Below, piece after piece: positions 15,896 to 24,464 of a stretch of DNA of 64,000 nt. The notes below the pieces were generated by a model. That model did no database searches. It saw only the letters and a list, made by a program, of their open reading frames with translations, and was not told the DNA's origin. This DNA comes from Coprousia sp963931435 (lineage in GTDB: Bacteria > Actinomycetota > Coriobacteriia > Coriobacteriales > Coriobacteriaceae), in assembly GCA_963931435.1 (NCBI GenBank), contig OZ007012.1, positions 1,054,001 to 1,118,000 on the forward strand. The letters are read 5' to 3'. The translations under genes and the position numbers were made by a program. Numbering within the stretch: position 1 is the stretch's first letter; each line of letters starts with the position of its first letter.

Positions 15896-18568
15896 ATGCC
15901 TGCCAACCAGCCCCCTGAGTCCTTCGTGCGCACCCTCGATGTCGATGGACGGACGTACCGCTACGTCTCCATCGAGGGCGTGCCCGGCGCCGAGCGCCTG
16001 CCCGTGTGCCTCAAGATCCTCCTTGAGAACGTCATACGGCGCGCCCCCGATGACGAGGCGGCGCGCGCCGCCGCTCAGCGCGTCGTGCGCGCGGGGCTCG
16101 ACGGCGCCCCGGGCGCTGAGATCGAGTCCATGCCCGCCCGCGTCCTCTTCCAGGACTTCACGGGCGTGCCCGTCTTCTGCGACTTCGCCGCGATGCGCGA
16201 CGCCGCCTCCGCGGCCGGCTCCGATCCCGCGCTGGTGAACCCGCAGATCCCCTGCACGCTCGTCGTCGACCACTCCGTCACGGCGGACGTCTGCTCGCGC
16301 CCGGACGCGGCCGCGGTGAACGCTCGTCTCGAGGCGGAGCGCAACGCCGAGCGCTTCGCGTTCCTCAAGTGGAGCTCCGAGAGCTTCGAGAACGTCCGCA
16401 TCGTGCCGCCCGGGCGCGGCATCTGCCACCAGCTCAACATCGAGCACTTCTGCCGCGTCGTCTGGACCGATCGCGAGGGGGAGGCGCCGCTCGCGTACTT
16501 CGACACGCTCGTGGGGACCGATTCGCACACCACCACCGCCAACGGCATGGGGGTGCTCGGCTGGGGCGTGGGCGGCATTGAGGCCGAGGCGGCCGCGCTC
16601 GGCCAGCCCATCTCGATGATGGTCCCGCCTGTGGTGGGCATCCGCCTCATCGGCGCGCCCGCGCCTGGCGTGAGCGCCATGGACGTCGCCCTCGCGTTCG
16701 CCGAGCGCCTGCGCGCCGTGGGCGTCGTCGGAGCGCTCGTCGAATGCTTCGGGCCCGGCGTCGCCGAGCTCAGCGCCACGCAGCGCGCCACCATCGCCAA
16801 CATGACTCCGGAATACGGCTGCACCGCGACGTTCTTCCCGCCCGACGAGCGCGCGCTCGCCCAGCTGAACGCCTTCGGGCGCGACCCCTCGGAGGCTCGC
16901 CTCGCGCGCGCCTACCTCGCGGCGCAGGGGATCGCCGGGGGCGAGGCGGAGGTCGCCGTCTTCTGCCGCGTCATCGAGATCGACCTTTCCGCCGTCGAGC
17001 CCTCGCTCGCCGGGCCCTCCCGGCCGCACGACCGCGTCGGTATCGGCGGGCTCCAGGCGCGCTTCCGTGCCGCCCTTGCCGACCACGGGCGCGCCCCCGG
17101 GGAAGCGGAACCGGTCGAGCTAGGCGGCCGGGAGGTCGCGCTCGCCCATGGCGCCGTCGCGATCGCGGCCGTGACGAGCTGCACCACTGCGACTGATCCC
17201 GCGATGATGGTGGCCTGCGGCCTCGCGGCGCGCCGCGCCGTCGAGCTCGGCTGCGCCGTGCCGCCCTGGGTCAAGCGCGTGCTCGCGCCCGGATCGCATG
17301 CCACCTGCGACCTTTTGGAGGCAGGCGGCCTGCTCGGGGCGCTCGCCGAGCTGGGCTTTTCCGTCTGCGGCTGGGGGTGCATGAGCTGCATCGGCAACAG
17401 CGGGCCGCTCGACCCCGCCATCGAGGCGGCCTCCGACCGCGTCGAGCTCGTGAGCGTCCTTTCGGGCAACCGCAACTTCGAGGGGCGCATCAGCCCCTTC
17501 GTCTCGCAGAACTACCTGTGCGCCCCGGCCTTGGTCATCGCCTACGCCATCGCCGGGACCGTCGATGTCGACCTCGCGCACGAGCCGGTCTGCCGCACCG
17601 CACGCGGCCCGGTCATGCTCGCCGACATCCTGCCCTCTGACGACGAGGTGGCGCGCTACCTCGAGGACCATCTCACGCCTGCGCTCTATCGGCGCTCCGC
17701 CGCCGGGCTCTTCGAGGGCGGCGCGGCGTGGGAGGCGGCCGGCCCCGCCCCGAGCTCGACCTACGCCTGGGATCCGCGCTCGACCTACGTGCGGCGTCCG
17801 CCATTTCTGGACGAGGCGCCCCGTCGGAGGTCCTGGGGCATCGAGGGTGCCCGCGCCCTGGCGCTCCTGGGCGATTTCGTCACCACCGACCACATCTCGC
17901 CTGCCGGCGCCATCGCGGCGGGTTCGCCCGCGGCGCGCTACCTGGAGGAGCGGGGCGTCGCTCCAGCCGATTTCAACTCCTACGGCGCCCGCAGGGGCAA
18001 CCACGAGGTCATGGTGCGCGGCACCTTCGCGAACCCGCGGCTTCGCAACCTCCTGGTTCCCGCGCGCCCGGGTGGATGGACGGTCGACCCGGTGGGCGGG
18101 GAGGAGGCGACCATCTTCGACGCCGCGGCGAGCGCGCGCCAGGCGGGGATCCCCCTCGTGGTGGTGGCCGGCAGGATGTACGGGAGCGGCTCATCGCGCG
18201 ACTGGGCAGCCAAGGGTCCGGCGCTTCTGGGGGTGCGCGCGGTGCTCGCCGTGAGCTTCGAGCGCATCCATCGCTCCAACCTGGTGGGGATGGGCATCCT
18301 GCCGTTGCAGTTCGAGGAGGGAGAGACGCCCGCCTCTCTCGGCCTCACGGGTCGCGAGACCTTCGATATCGGCCCCATCGACCTCGAGGGCGCGGGCCGC
18401 GCCCCGGTGCGCTGCGAGGTCACGGCGCGCGGCGGCGCGCTCGGCACTCGTGCTTTTACCATGCTCGTTCGCGTGGACACGCCCACGGAGGCCGCGTACC
18501 TGGCGCGCGGTGGTATCCTGCCCTATGTATTGACGCAGCTGGTCGGGGCGCGCTCCCGCCCGGCATGA
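15896..18568 (+). CDS. acnA: Aconitate hydratase, AcnA/IRP1 type
   Basis: Isomerises citrate and isocitrate through a [4Fe-4S] cluster. The 890 residues fit the monomeric AcnA family. DSHTTTANGMGVLGWGVGG lies near residue 205. The cluster cysteines are at about 429 (SCTT) and 495/498 (GCMSCIGNSG). The swivelling C-terminal domain holds DFNSYGARRGNHEVM and the GSGSSRDWAAKG active-site serine loop. RBS GGAGGAG precedes the ATG. No other TCA-cycle gene is nearby, so it may serve glutamate synthesis rather than a full cycle (inference). Confidence 0.95.
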   Translation: MPANQPPESFVRTLDVDGRTYRYVSIEGVPGAERLPVCLKILLENVIRRAPDDEAARAAAQRVVRAGLDGAPGAEIESMPARVLFQDFTGVPVFCDFAAMRDAASAAGSDPALVNPQIPCTLVVDHSVTADVCSRPDAAAVNARLEAERNAERFAFLKWSSESFENVRIVPPGRGICHQLNIEHFCRVVWTDREGEAPLAYFDTLVGTDSHTTTANGMGVLGWGVGGIEAEAAALGQPISMMVPPVVGIRLIGAPAPGVSAMDVALAFAERLRAVGVVGALVECFGPGVAELSATQRATIANMTPEYGCTATFFPPDERALAQLNAFGRDPSEARLARAYLAAQGIAGGEAEVAVFCRVIEIDLSAVEPSLAGPSRPHDRVGIGGLQARFRAALADHGRAPGEAEPVELGGREVALAHGAVAIAAVTSCTTATDPAMMVACGLAARRAVELGCAVPPWVKRVLAPGSHATCDLLEAGGLLGALAELGFSVCGWGCMSCIGNSGPLDPAIEAASDRVELVSVLSGNRNFEGRISPFVSQNYLCAPALVIAYAIAGTVDVDLAHEPVCRTARGPVMLADILPSDDEVARYLEDHLTPALYRRSAAGLFEGGAAWEAAGPAPSSTYAWDPRSTYVRRPPFLDEAPRRRSWGIEGARALALLGDFVTTDHISPAGAIAAGSPAARYLEERGVAPADFNSYGARRGNHEVMVRGTFANPRLRNLLVPARPGGWTVDPVGGEEATIFDAAASARQAGIPLVVVAGRMYGSGSSRDWAAKGPALLGVRAVLAVSFERIHRSNLVGMGILPLQFEEGETPASLGLTGRETFDIGPIDLEGAGRAPVRCEVTARGGALGTRAFTMLVRVDTPTEAAYLARGGILPYVLTQLVGARSRPA

Positions 18569-18581
18569 GGAAGAGGACGCC

Positions 18582-19700
18582 TTGATCTGCCCCCACTGCC
18601 TTAAAAAGGTGAGCGACGACGCCGTGAACTGCCCGCACTGCGGCTCCTATCTGGGGGCCGCCCCCGCCGCGCACGCGGAGTTCCTCTATTGCGAGGGGTG
18701 CGGCGCCCGGCTCTCCTCGCGCGACCGCACCTGCCCCAAATGCGGGCGGCCCGCGCCCGGGATCCTCTCCACGGAGGCCTCGGCGAGCGATCTGGCGGCG
18801 GGAAGGACCGCGAGCTTCCCCAAGGTGACCTCGGTCTCGGTGCCCTCCACGGAGGCGCAGCTGCCTTCCGCGGCCGACGTGCTGGAAGGGAGCTTCGACG
18901 CACAGGCCACCACCGTGTTCAGCGTGCCTGCCGAGGAGACTCCGGACGCACCGTCGCCCAAGGAGGGGGAGGACCGCTACCACCGGCGCCGGCGCCGGTG
19001 GCGGCCCGTCGCGGCCGCGCTGGGCGCCGTGGCGCTCATCGGCGCCGGTGCGTACCTGGTGGCCGCCGATCCCCTGGGCATGATGCCGGGGGTGTACCGC
19101 GCGGTCGAGGACGCGGCGGCCGACATGTTCCCCTCGCGCCCGGGCATGGGGGGCGGCTCCGCCGCGACGGATAAGGATGCCGGAGAGGACGGCGCCTCGG
19201 GCGCCGAGAGCGAACCCCAGCAGATCGAGGACGACGAGGTCCTCACCGACGACGAGGCCTATGGCGAGCTTTTGGGTCGCTGGGAGGAGATCGGCGCCTA
19301 CCAAGATCCGCTGGGCGAGGTGATCGCCCAGTACAACGGCGGCTACCTGCTCAGCTCCCTTTCGGCCCGGCAGGCCGCCTCAGAGGGCGCCTACGCCCTG
19401 CGCGACGAGGTCCAGAAGACCATCGACGCCCTGAACGGGCTCTCCCTCGCGCACGACTCGGTCTACTCCGAGGACCGCGAGCACCTCCTGAGCCTCGCCA
19501 CGTGGATGTACAACCGCGTGGACGTCCTGTGCGACTCCTGGGACATCTCGCTTTCCTATCCGGACGGCGAGGGGATGTCCGCGCACGAGAGCGAGATCCT
19601 GCAGCCCCTGCGCGACGCACTCGACGCGACCGGCCAGAACGAGAACCTGGTGCTGTTCGAGCAGAACTACAGCGCGTGGCATCCCGTGCAGAAATCTTGA
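18582..19700 (+). CDS. Zinc-ribbon, single-pass membrane protein of unknown function
   Basis: The 372-residue product begins with two zinc ribbons (cysteines at 3, 6, 17, 20 and at 37, 40, 51, 54). A Ser/Thr/Glu-rich linker follows, then one membrane helix near 143-161 and an acidic, helical outer domain of about 200 residues with no recognised motif. Cytoplasmic zinc ribbon, one helix and an external domain is the TcaA-like layout seen in Gram-positive envelope proteins, but the outer domain itself is not recognisable. The only sensible start is TTG 18582, 13 bases after acnA, behind GAGGA. Confidence 0.75.
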   Translation: MICPHCLKKVSDDAVNCPHCGSYLGAAPAAHAEFLYCEGCGARLSSRDRTCPKCGRPAPGILSTEASASDLAAGRTASFPKVTSVSVPSTEAQLPSAADVLEGSFDAQATTVFSVPAEETPDAPSPKEGEDRYHRRRRRWRPVAAALGAVALIGAGAYLVAADPLGMMPGVYRAVEDAAADMFPSRPGMGGGSAATDKDAGEDGASGAESEPQQIEDDEVLTDDEAYGELLGRWEEIGAYQDPLGEVIAQYNGGYLLSSLSARQAASEGAYALRDEVQKTIDALNGLSLAHDSVYSEDREHLLSLATWMYNRVDVLCDSWDISLSYPDGEGMSAHESEILQPLRDALDATGQNENLVLFEQNYSAWHPVQKS

Positions 19701-19746
19701 TGCGGGGCGCCGGCGGCCCCCGGGATGCGCGCCGACCTCCCAGAGC

Positions 19747-19755
19747 TGCTAGAAT
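19747..19755 (+). promoter_or_regulatory. Extended -10 promoter before the cyclophilin gene
   Basis: TGCTAGAAT matches an extended -10 (TGn plus TAGAAT) in an AT-rich patch 48 bases before the cyclophilin ATG. No clear -35 is seen. The same nine bases occur upstream of pyrH at 51535. Confidence 0.55.
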
Positions 19756-19802
19756 ATGTATGTTTAATCTGATTGCATGCTAGCTGCGAGGAGGTTTCCG
19801 GC

Positions 19803-20357
19803 ATGTTTGGAATGGGGAACGAGCTTTACACGCCTACCTATCCGGTGGCGGGCGACGAGATCGCCGTCATCGAGACGTCCCGGGGCACCATCCGCGTCCG
19901 CCTCGACGGCGCCGGCGCTCCCATCCACGTGGCGAATTTCTGCGAGCTCGCCGAGACGGAGTTCTATGACGGCTGCAAGTTCCACCGCTACGTGCCCGGG
20001 TTCGTCATCCAGGGCGGCGATCCGCTGACCCGCGACATGGCTCCCGAGGACGTCGCGCAGGGCCGCCCCGGCCCGGGCGGCAGGCCCGGCACCGGAGGGC
20101 CCGGCTACTGCATCAAGGCCGAGTTCGCGACCAATCCCCGCAACAGCCACGAGGACGGCGCGCTCGCCATGGCCCGCTCCCAGCACCCCGATTCCGCCGG
20201 CTCGCAGTTCTACTTCTGCCTGGGTCCGCAACACGGCCTCGATTCCGGGTACACCGTGTTCGGACAGACCATTGAGGGGCTCGACGTGATCGACAGCCTC
20301 CGCGCGGGCGACGAGATCGTGCACGTCGCCATCGAGCATGCGAGCGATAAGGAGTAA
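19803..20357 (+). CDS. Peptidyl-prolyl cis-trans isomerase, cyclophilin type
   Basis: Cyclophilin fold catalysing X-Pro isomerisation. The 184 residues include NFCELAETEFYDGCKFHRYVP, the VIQGGDP motif, SAGSQFYFCLG and GYTVFGQTIEGLDVID, covering the active-site Arg/Phe/Gln set. No signal peptide, so cytosolic. ATG 19803 is chosen because GAGGAGGT lies 7-8 bases upstream. The two bases between its stop and the next gene indicate cotranscription with the TPR membrane protein. Confidence 0.92.
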   Translation: MFGMGNELYTPTYPVAGDEIAVIETSRGTIRVRLDGAGAPIHVANFCELAETEFYDGCKFHRYVPGFVIQGGDPLTRDMAPEDVAQGRPGPGGRPGTGGPGYCIKAEFATNPRNSHEDGALAMARSQHPDSAGSQFYFCLGPQHGLDSGYTVFGQTIEGLDVIDSLRAGDEIVHVAIEHASDKE

Positions 20358-20359
20358 CC

Positions 20360-21760
20360 GTGAACGCACAGTATCTCGATCAGGCTCGCGCCGCCTATCG
20401 CGCGGGCGACTTCTCCGCCGCCGTCCAGATGTTCAACGCCGCCAAGGACTCCTCCGAGGTCAACGGTGAGGTGGACCACCTGCGCGGCAACGCCCTGATG
20501 AAGCTCGGGCTGTACCGCGACGCTGCCGTCTCCTACGCTCAGGCCCTGAACGATGCCGCCTACGGTCACCGCGGGGCCCTGCTCACCAATCAGGGCAAGG
20601 CCTACGCCGCCGCCGGCGACTACGCCGACGCCCAGGTGAGCTTCACCGAGGCGCTGCGCGACGCCTCCTACGCGACGCCCTACAAGGCCTACCTGGGGCT
20701 CGGCCAGGCGCTCCTCGAGCAGGGGAGCGTCTCGGAGGCGGGCACGGCGTTCCGCCAGGCCGCCATCGACGGTGCCAACCCGGCGCCGGCGGGCGCCCTC
20801 TCGCAGCTCGCTGCCTGCTTCATCAAGCTCGGCCGTCCCGCCGACGCCGTCGAGTCGTACCGCACCGCGCTCGATTTCGCCGGCCCGCGCGACGACACCC
20901 GCGCCATCAACGCCGGCATGGGCCAGGCCCTGCTGGCGGCGAACCGCCCCGCCGACGCGGTCGACGCGTTCATGCGCGCCACCTCCGACGGGATCTACCA
21001 GCTCACCCCCGAGCAGCAAAACGACCTCTCCCGTGCCCAGGATGTCATCGCCGAGGCCTCGGCGCACACCTCCATGGCGCCGGCCGTCTCCGGCGCCCCC
21101 GAGCCCGTCGACCCGCTCGACCCGCTGGGCAAGTCGGGCGCCTTCATGCCCGACCCCTCGGACACCGGCTTCTTCACGCTCTCGGAGTCCGAGCTCATCC
21201 AACAGGACCGCGCGAACGCGAAGGTGCGCCGCAAGCGTCGCCACACCGGGCTCAAGGTCTTCATCGTCCTGATCGTCCTTGTGCTCCTCGCCGCCGGCGG
21301 CCTGGGCTTCGCCTATACCCGCGGGCTCGGCTTCCCCTCGCAGCAGGATGCCGTGAGCGGGCTCTTCCAGGCGGTGTCCGCGGGCGACGATCCTGCCGAG
21401 TGGCTCGATCCCAACCTCTCGGAGAGCGCCCGCACGCTGCTCGTGAACCGCCTGCCCGAGGGCGGCGAGCCCACCATCACCAACATGGACCAGTCCATGA
21501 CCGAAAGCACCGCCAAGGTCTCCATCGAGCTGCCCCAGGGCGGCACTGTGGTCTACGACGTGACGTTCTCGCGCTCGGCCAACCATATCGGCTGGGTCGT
21601 CTCGAGCATCGAGATGGAGCGCGACGGCGCCGCGACCCTCTCGGACGGCGGAACCGGCTCGGCCGACGCCTCCGATACCGCTGCGGACGAGCCCACGGCG
21701 CAGGATGCGGACCAGACGGCCTCGATCGGGGAGGACGCGGACGACGCCTCGGCGCAGTAG
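20360..21760 (+). CDS. TPR-repeat, single-pass membrane protein of unknown function
   Basis: A 466-residue protein. Residues 1 to about 225 are tandem TPR-like helical hairpins (for example ARAAYRAGDFSAAVQMF and GKAYAAAGDYADAQVSF). A basic segment KVRRKRRH precedes one membrane helix (about 299-318). The outer domain of about 110 residues (SQQDAVSGLFQAVSAGD..., mixed alpha/beta) resembles NTF2-like stalk domains, and an acidic tail ends the protein. The GTG start follows GGAG. It sits directly before mreB, suggesting a cell-envelope scaffold role, but function is unknown. Confidence 0.75.
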   Translation: MNAQYLDQARAAYRAGDFSAAVQMFNAAKDSSEVNGEVDHLRGNALMKLGLYRDAAVSYAQALNDAAYGHRGALLTNQGKAYAAAGDYADAQVSFTEALRDASYATPYKAYLGLGQALLEQGSVSEAGTAFRQAAIDGANPAPAGALSQLAACFIKLGRPADAVESYRTALDFAGPRDDTRAINAGMGQALLAANRPADAVDAFMRATSDGIYQLTPEQQNDLSRAQDVIAEASAHTSMAPAVSGAPEPVDPLDPLGKSGAFMPDPSDTGFFTLSESELIQQDRANAKVRRKRRHTGLKVFIVLIVLVLLAAGGLGFAYTRGLGFPSQQDAVSGLFQAVSAGDDPAEWLDPNLSESARTLLVNRLPEGGEPTITNMDQSMTESTAKVSIELPQGGTVVYDVTFSRSANHIGWVVSSIEMERDGAATLSDGGTGSADASDTAADEPTAQDADQTASIGEDADDASAQ

Positions 21761-21862
21761 TGTGCTTTTCGCCACGACGCGTGCCGCGCCCCCATCGCGC
21801 CCGCGACTTGCTCTAAACTCTCGCGCAACACACCTGTGCGCGCCAACCTTTTCGGGAGCAGC

Positions 21863-22906
21863 ATGTTTTCTTTGATGGATATGTTATTCGGCCAGTACGG
21901 GGGCGACCTCGCCATCGATCTGGGCACGGCCAACACCTTGGTGTCCGTGCGCGGTAAGGGCATCGTCATCCGCGAGCCCTCCGTGGTGGCCATCGACAAG
22001 AACGATGAGCGCATCCTCGCCGTCGGCATCGAGGCCAAGCGCATGCTCGGCCGCACGCCGGGCAACATCGTCGCCGTGCGCCCCCTGAAGGACGGCGTCA
22101 TCGCCGACTTCGACGTGACCGAGGCGATGCTGCGCTACTTCATCGACAAGGCCAGCGAGAAGCGCTACCCCTGGACTCCGCGCCCGCGCGTGGTGGTGTG
22201 CGTGCCCTCGGGTGTGACAAGCGTCGAGAAGCGCGCCGTGTTCGAGGCCACCATCCAGGCCGGCGCGCGCCAGGCCTATCTCATCGAGGAGCCGATGGCC
22301 GCCGCCATCGGCGCGGACCTGCCCGTCGAGGAGCCCACCGGCTCCATGGTCATCGACATCGGCGGCGGCACCACCGAGGTGGCCGTCATCGCCATGGGCG
22401 GCATCGTCGTTTCGCGCTCCATCCGCGTCGCCGGCGACGAGTTCGACCAGTCGATCCTCTCCCATGTGCGCGACGCCTACAACCTCGCCATCGGCGAGCG
22501 GACGGCCGAGGACATCAAGATCAAGGTCGGTTCGGCCGTACCGCTGAAGGACGAGCTCGACGTCGAGGTCAACGGCCGCGACGTCATCTCCGGTCTGCCC
22601 AAGACGGTGCGCATCGAGAGCGAGGAGATCCGCCGGGCGCTGCAGAAGCCGCTCGACGAGATGACCAAGGCCGTCAAGGACGCGCTCGATGCCACGCCGC
22701 CCGATCTGGCATCCGACCTCATGTACTACGGCATCCTCCTCACCGGCGGCGGTGCCCTCCTGCGCGGGCTCGACGTGCGCCTGCGCGACGAGACGGGCGT
22801 CTCGGTCAATGTGAGCCCGACGGCGCTCGACAACGTGGTCAACGGATGTGCCCGGGTGCTTGAGGCCAACGCCTTCGACGGCGGCTTCGTGCAGAGCAAC
22901 GCCTAA
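21863..22906 (+). CDS. mreB: Rod-shape determining actin homologue MreB
   Basis: Membrane-associated actin-like filament protein guiding lateral wall synthesis. The 347 residues show phosphate-1 DLGTANTLV near residue 15, EEPMAAAIGADLPV, phosphate-2 MVIDIGGGTTEVAVI, and the adenosine motif GGGALLRGLD. ATG 21863 follows GGAG by four bases and gives the amphipathic N-terminus MFSLMDMLFG; a GTG at 21836 is an alternative. It is the first gene of mreB-mreC-mreD-mrdA-rodA. Confidence 0.95.
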   Translation: MFSLMDMLFGQYGGDLAIDLGTANTLVSVRGKGIVIREPSVVAIDKNDERILAVGIEAKRMLGRTPGNIVAVRPLKDGVIADFDVTEAMLRYFIDKASEKRYPWTPRPRVVVCVPSGVTSVEKRAVFEATIQAGARQAYLIEEPMAAAIGADLPVEEPTGSMVIDIGGGTTEVAVIAMGGIVVSRSIRVAGDEFDQSILSHVRDAYNLAIGERTAEDIKIKVGSAVPLKDELDVEVNGRDVISGLPKTVRIESEEIRRALQKPLDEMTKAVKDALDATPPDLASDLMYYGILLTGGGALLRGLDVRLRDETGVSVNVSPTALDNVVNGCARVLEANAFDGGFVQSNA

Positions 22907-22923
22907 GGGAGGTAAGCGAGCCT

Positions 22924-23895
22924 TTGCCACGCAACCAGGGCTTCTCTTCAAACTTGAATAACCGTGCGCGGCAATCAACGGGTATGCGCCCGTTGATTGC
23001 TTTCAGTATCGTCGCGGTGCTGCTGCTCACCTTCTACATCCGCGAGGGCGATGCAGGGCCCATCCACGCCGTGCGATCGGGGGTGAGCTTCATCACGAGC
23101 CCCGTGCGCATGGTCGGCTCGGTGGTGGCGTCGCCGTTCAACGCGCTGGGCAACGTCTTCGGCAACCTCACCGCCTCGCGCGAGACGCTGGAGGAGCTCG
23201 AGAGTGAGAACCAGGCGCTCACCGCGCGCGTCGCCGAGCTCTCCGAGGCCGAGGCCACCGCCGAGCGCCTGCAGGGCCTGCTCGACCTGCAGTCGACCTA
23301 CAACCTGCAGTCCACCGCGGCGCGCATCGTGGGCGGCTCCAGCGACGCCTGGTCGCAGACGGTCACCATCAACAAGGGCGCCGCCGACGGGCTGGCCATC
23401 AACATGCCGGTGTGCAACTCCGCTGGCGTCATCGGTCAGATCATCGAGGTCTCGGCCAACACGTCCACGGTGCGCCTGTGCACCGACGAGAACTCCGGCA
23501 TTTCGGCGATGGTCCAGGCCACGCGCGCCCAGGGGATGCTGCAGGGCCAGCCGGACGGGTCGCTCCTTCTCGAGTACGTGTCGGTTGATTCCGACGTTCA
23601 GGAGGGCGACATCATCATCACCTCCGGCATCGGCGGCGTGTACCCCAAAGGCCTGCCCCTGGGGACCGTCTCCTCGGTGTCGCGCGAGCCCAACGGCCTC
23701 TACTACACGATCGTGGTCTCGGCCGCGGCGAGCGCCGAGAACAACGAGGAGGTCCTCGTGATCACCTCGCTGACCGAGGAGCAGACCGCCTCGGACGACG
23801 ACGTCGCGGCGGCCAACGACGACCCGCAGGGCGGCGCGCGCGACGAGGACGCCGATGCCTCGAACGCCGGCGACGACGCCCAGGATCAGGAATAG
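22924..23895 (+). CDS. mreC: Rod-shape determining protein MreC
   Basis: Links MreB filaments to PBP2/RodA outside the membrane. The 323 residues have a short cytoplasmic tail, one membrane helix (about 22-39), a coiled coil with Glu/Leu heptads (about 80-120) and the double beta-barrel domain (ARIVGGSSDAWSQTVTINKGAADGL region and GDIIITSGIGGVYPKGLPLG). A long acidic C-terminal tail is added. TTG start behind GGAGG, 17 bases after mreB. Confidence 0.92.
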   Translation: MPRNQGFSSNLNNRARQSTGMRPLIAFSIVAVLLLTFYIREGDAGPIHAVRSGVSFITSPVRMVGSVVASPFNALGNVFGNLTASRETLEELESENQALTARVAELSEAEATAERLQGLLDLQSTYNLQSTAARIVGGSSDAWSQTVTINKGAADGLAINMPVCNSAGVIGQIIEVSANTSTVRLCTDENSGISAMVQATRAQGMLQGQPDGSLLLEYVSVDSDVQEGDIIITSGIGGVYPKGLPLGTVSSVSREPNGLYYTIVVSAAASAENNEEVLVITSLTEEQTASDDDVAAANDDPQGGARDEDADASNAGDDAQDQE

Positions 23896-23907
23896 CGAGG
23901 TGACCGA

Positions 23908-24456
23908 ATGCCTTTGAACGATCCCGTGCGCTCCTCGCGTGCCGTCGCCATCGCCGGCATCGTGGCGCTCGTGCTGCAGGTGGCGCTCGCTCCGCAGATC
24001 TCCGTCTTCGGCGGCCGCATCAACTTCATGCTCGCTTTCGCCGCCGCCGTGGCCCTCTCCGGTGACGCCAACGGCGCCGTGTGGGCCGGCTTCATCGGCG
24101 GGCTCCTCTACGACCTCACCTCCACCGCGCCGGTCGGGCTCATGACGCTCATCATGACGGTGGGCACCTTCGTGCTCGCCAGCGCCATCGGCATGGCGGG
24201 CGAGGGGCTCTCGGCCCGCTCCATGCAGTTCATACTCATCTACGCGCTCGCCGTGTGCTTCGTGAACGGCTTGTGCCTCTTCTTCATGGGCTTGGAGCAC
24301 AGCCTCCTGAACGCGCTTCTCGTGCGCGGGCTCACCTCGGCGCTCGTCTCGACACTCGCCGCCGCCGGGTTCGTGTTCGCCCTCGGACGCACCGAGACCC
24401 GCACCCGCGGCTTCTCGGCACGCGGCCGCGGCACGCGCTTCAAGGGTCCACGCTAA
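23908..24456 (+). CDS. mreD: Rod-shape determining protein MreD
   Basis: Polytopic partner of MreC. The 182 residues form about five hydrophobic helices, with GAVWAGFIGGLLYDL near residue 57, the short motif best conserved in MreD. A basic Arg/Gly-rich C-terminus is likely cytoplasmic. Sequence conservation in this family is low, so the call relies on size, topology and position between mreC and mrdA. Confidence 0.88.
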   Translation: MPLNDPVRSSRAVAIAGIVALVLQVALAPQISVFGGRINFMLAFAAAVALSGDANGAVWAGFIGGLLYDLTSTAPVGLMTLIMTVGTFVLASAIGMAGEGLSARSMQFILIYALAVCFVNGLCLFFMGLEHSLLNALLVRGLTSALVSTLAAAGFVFALGRTETRTRGFSARGRGTRFKGPR

Positions 24457-24464
24457 GGGGGATC

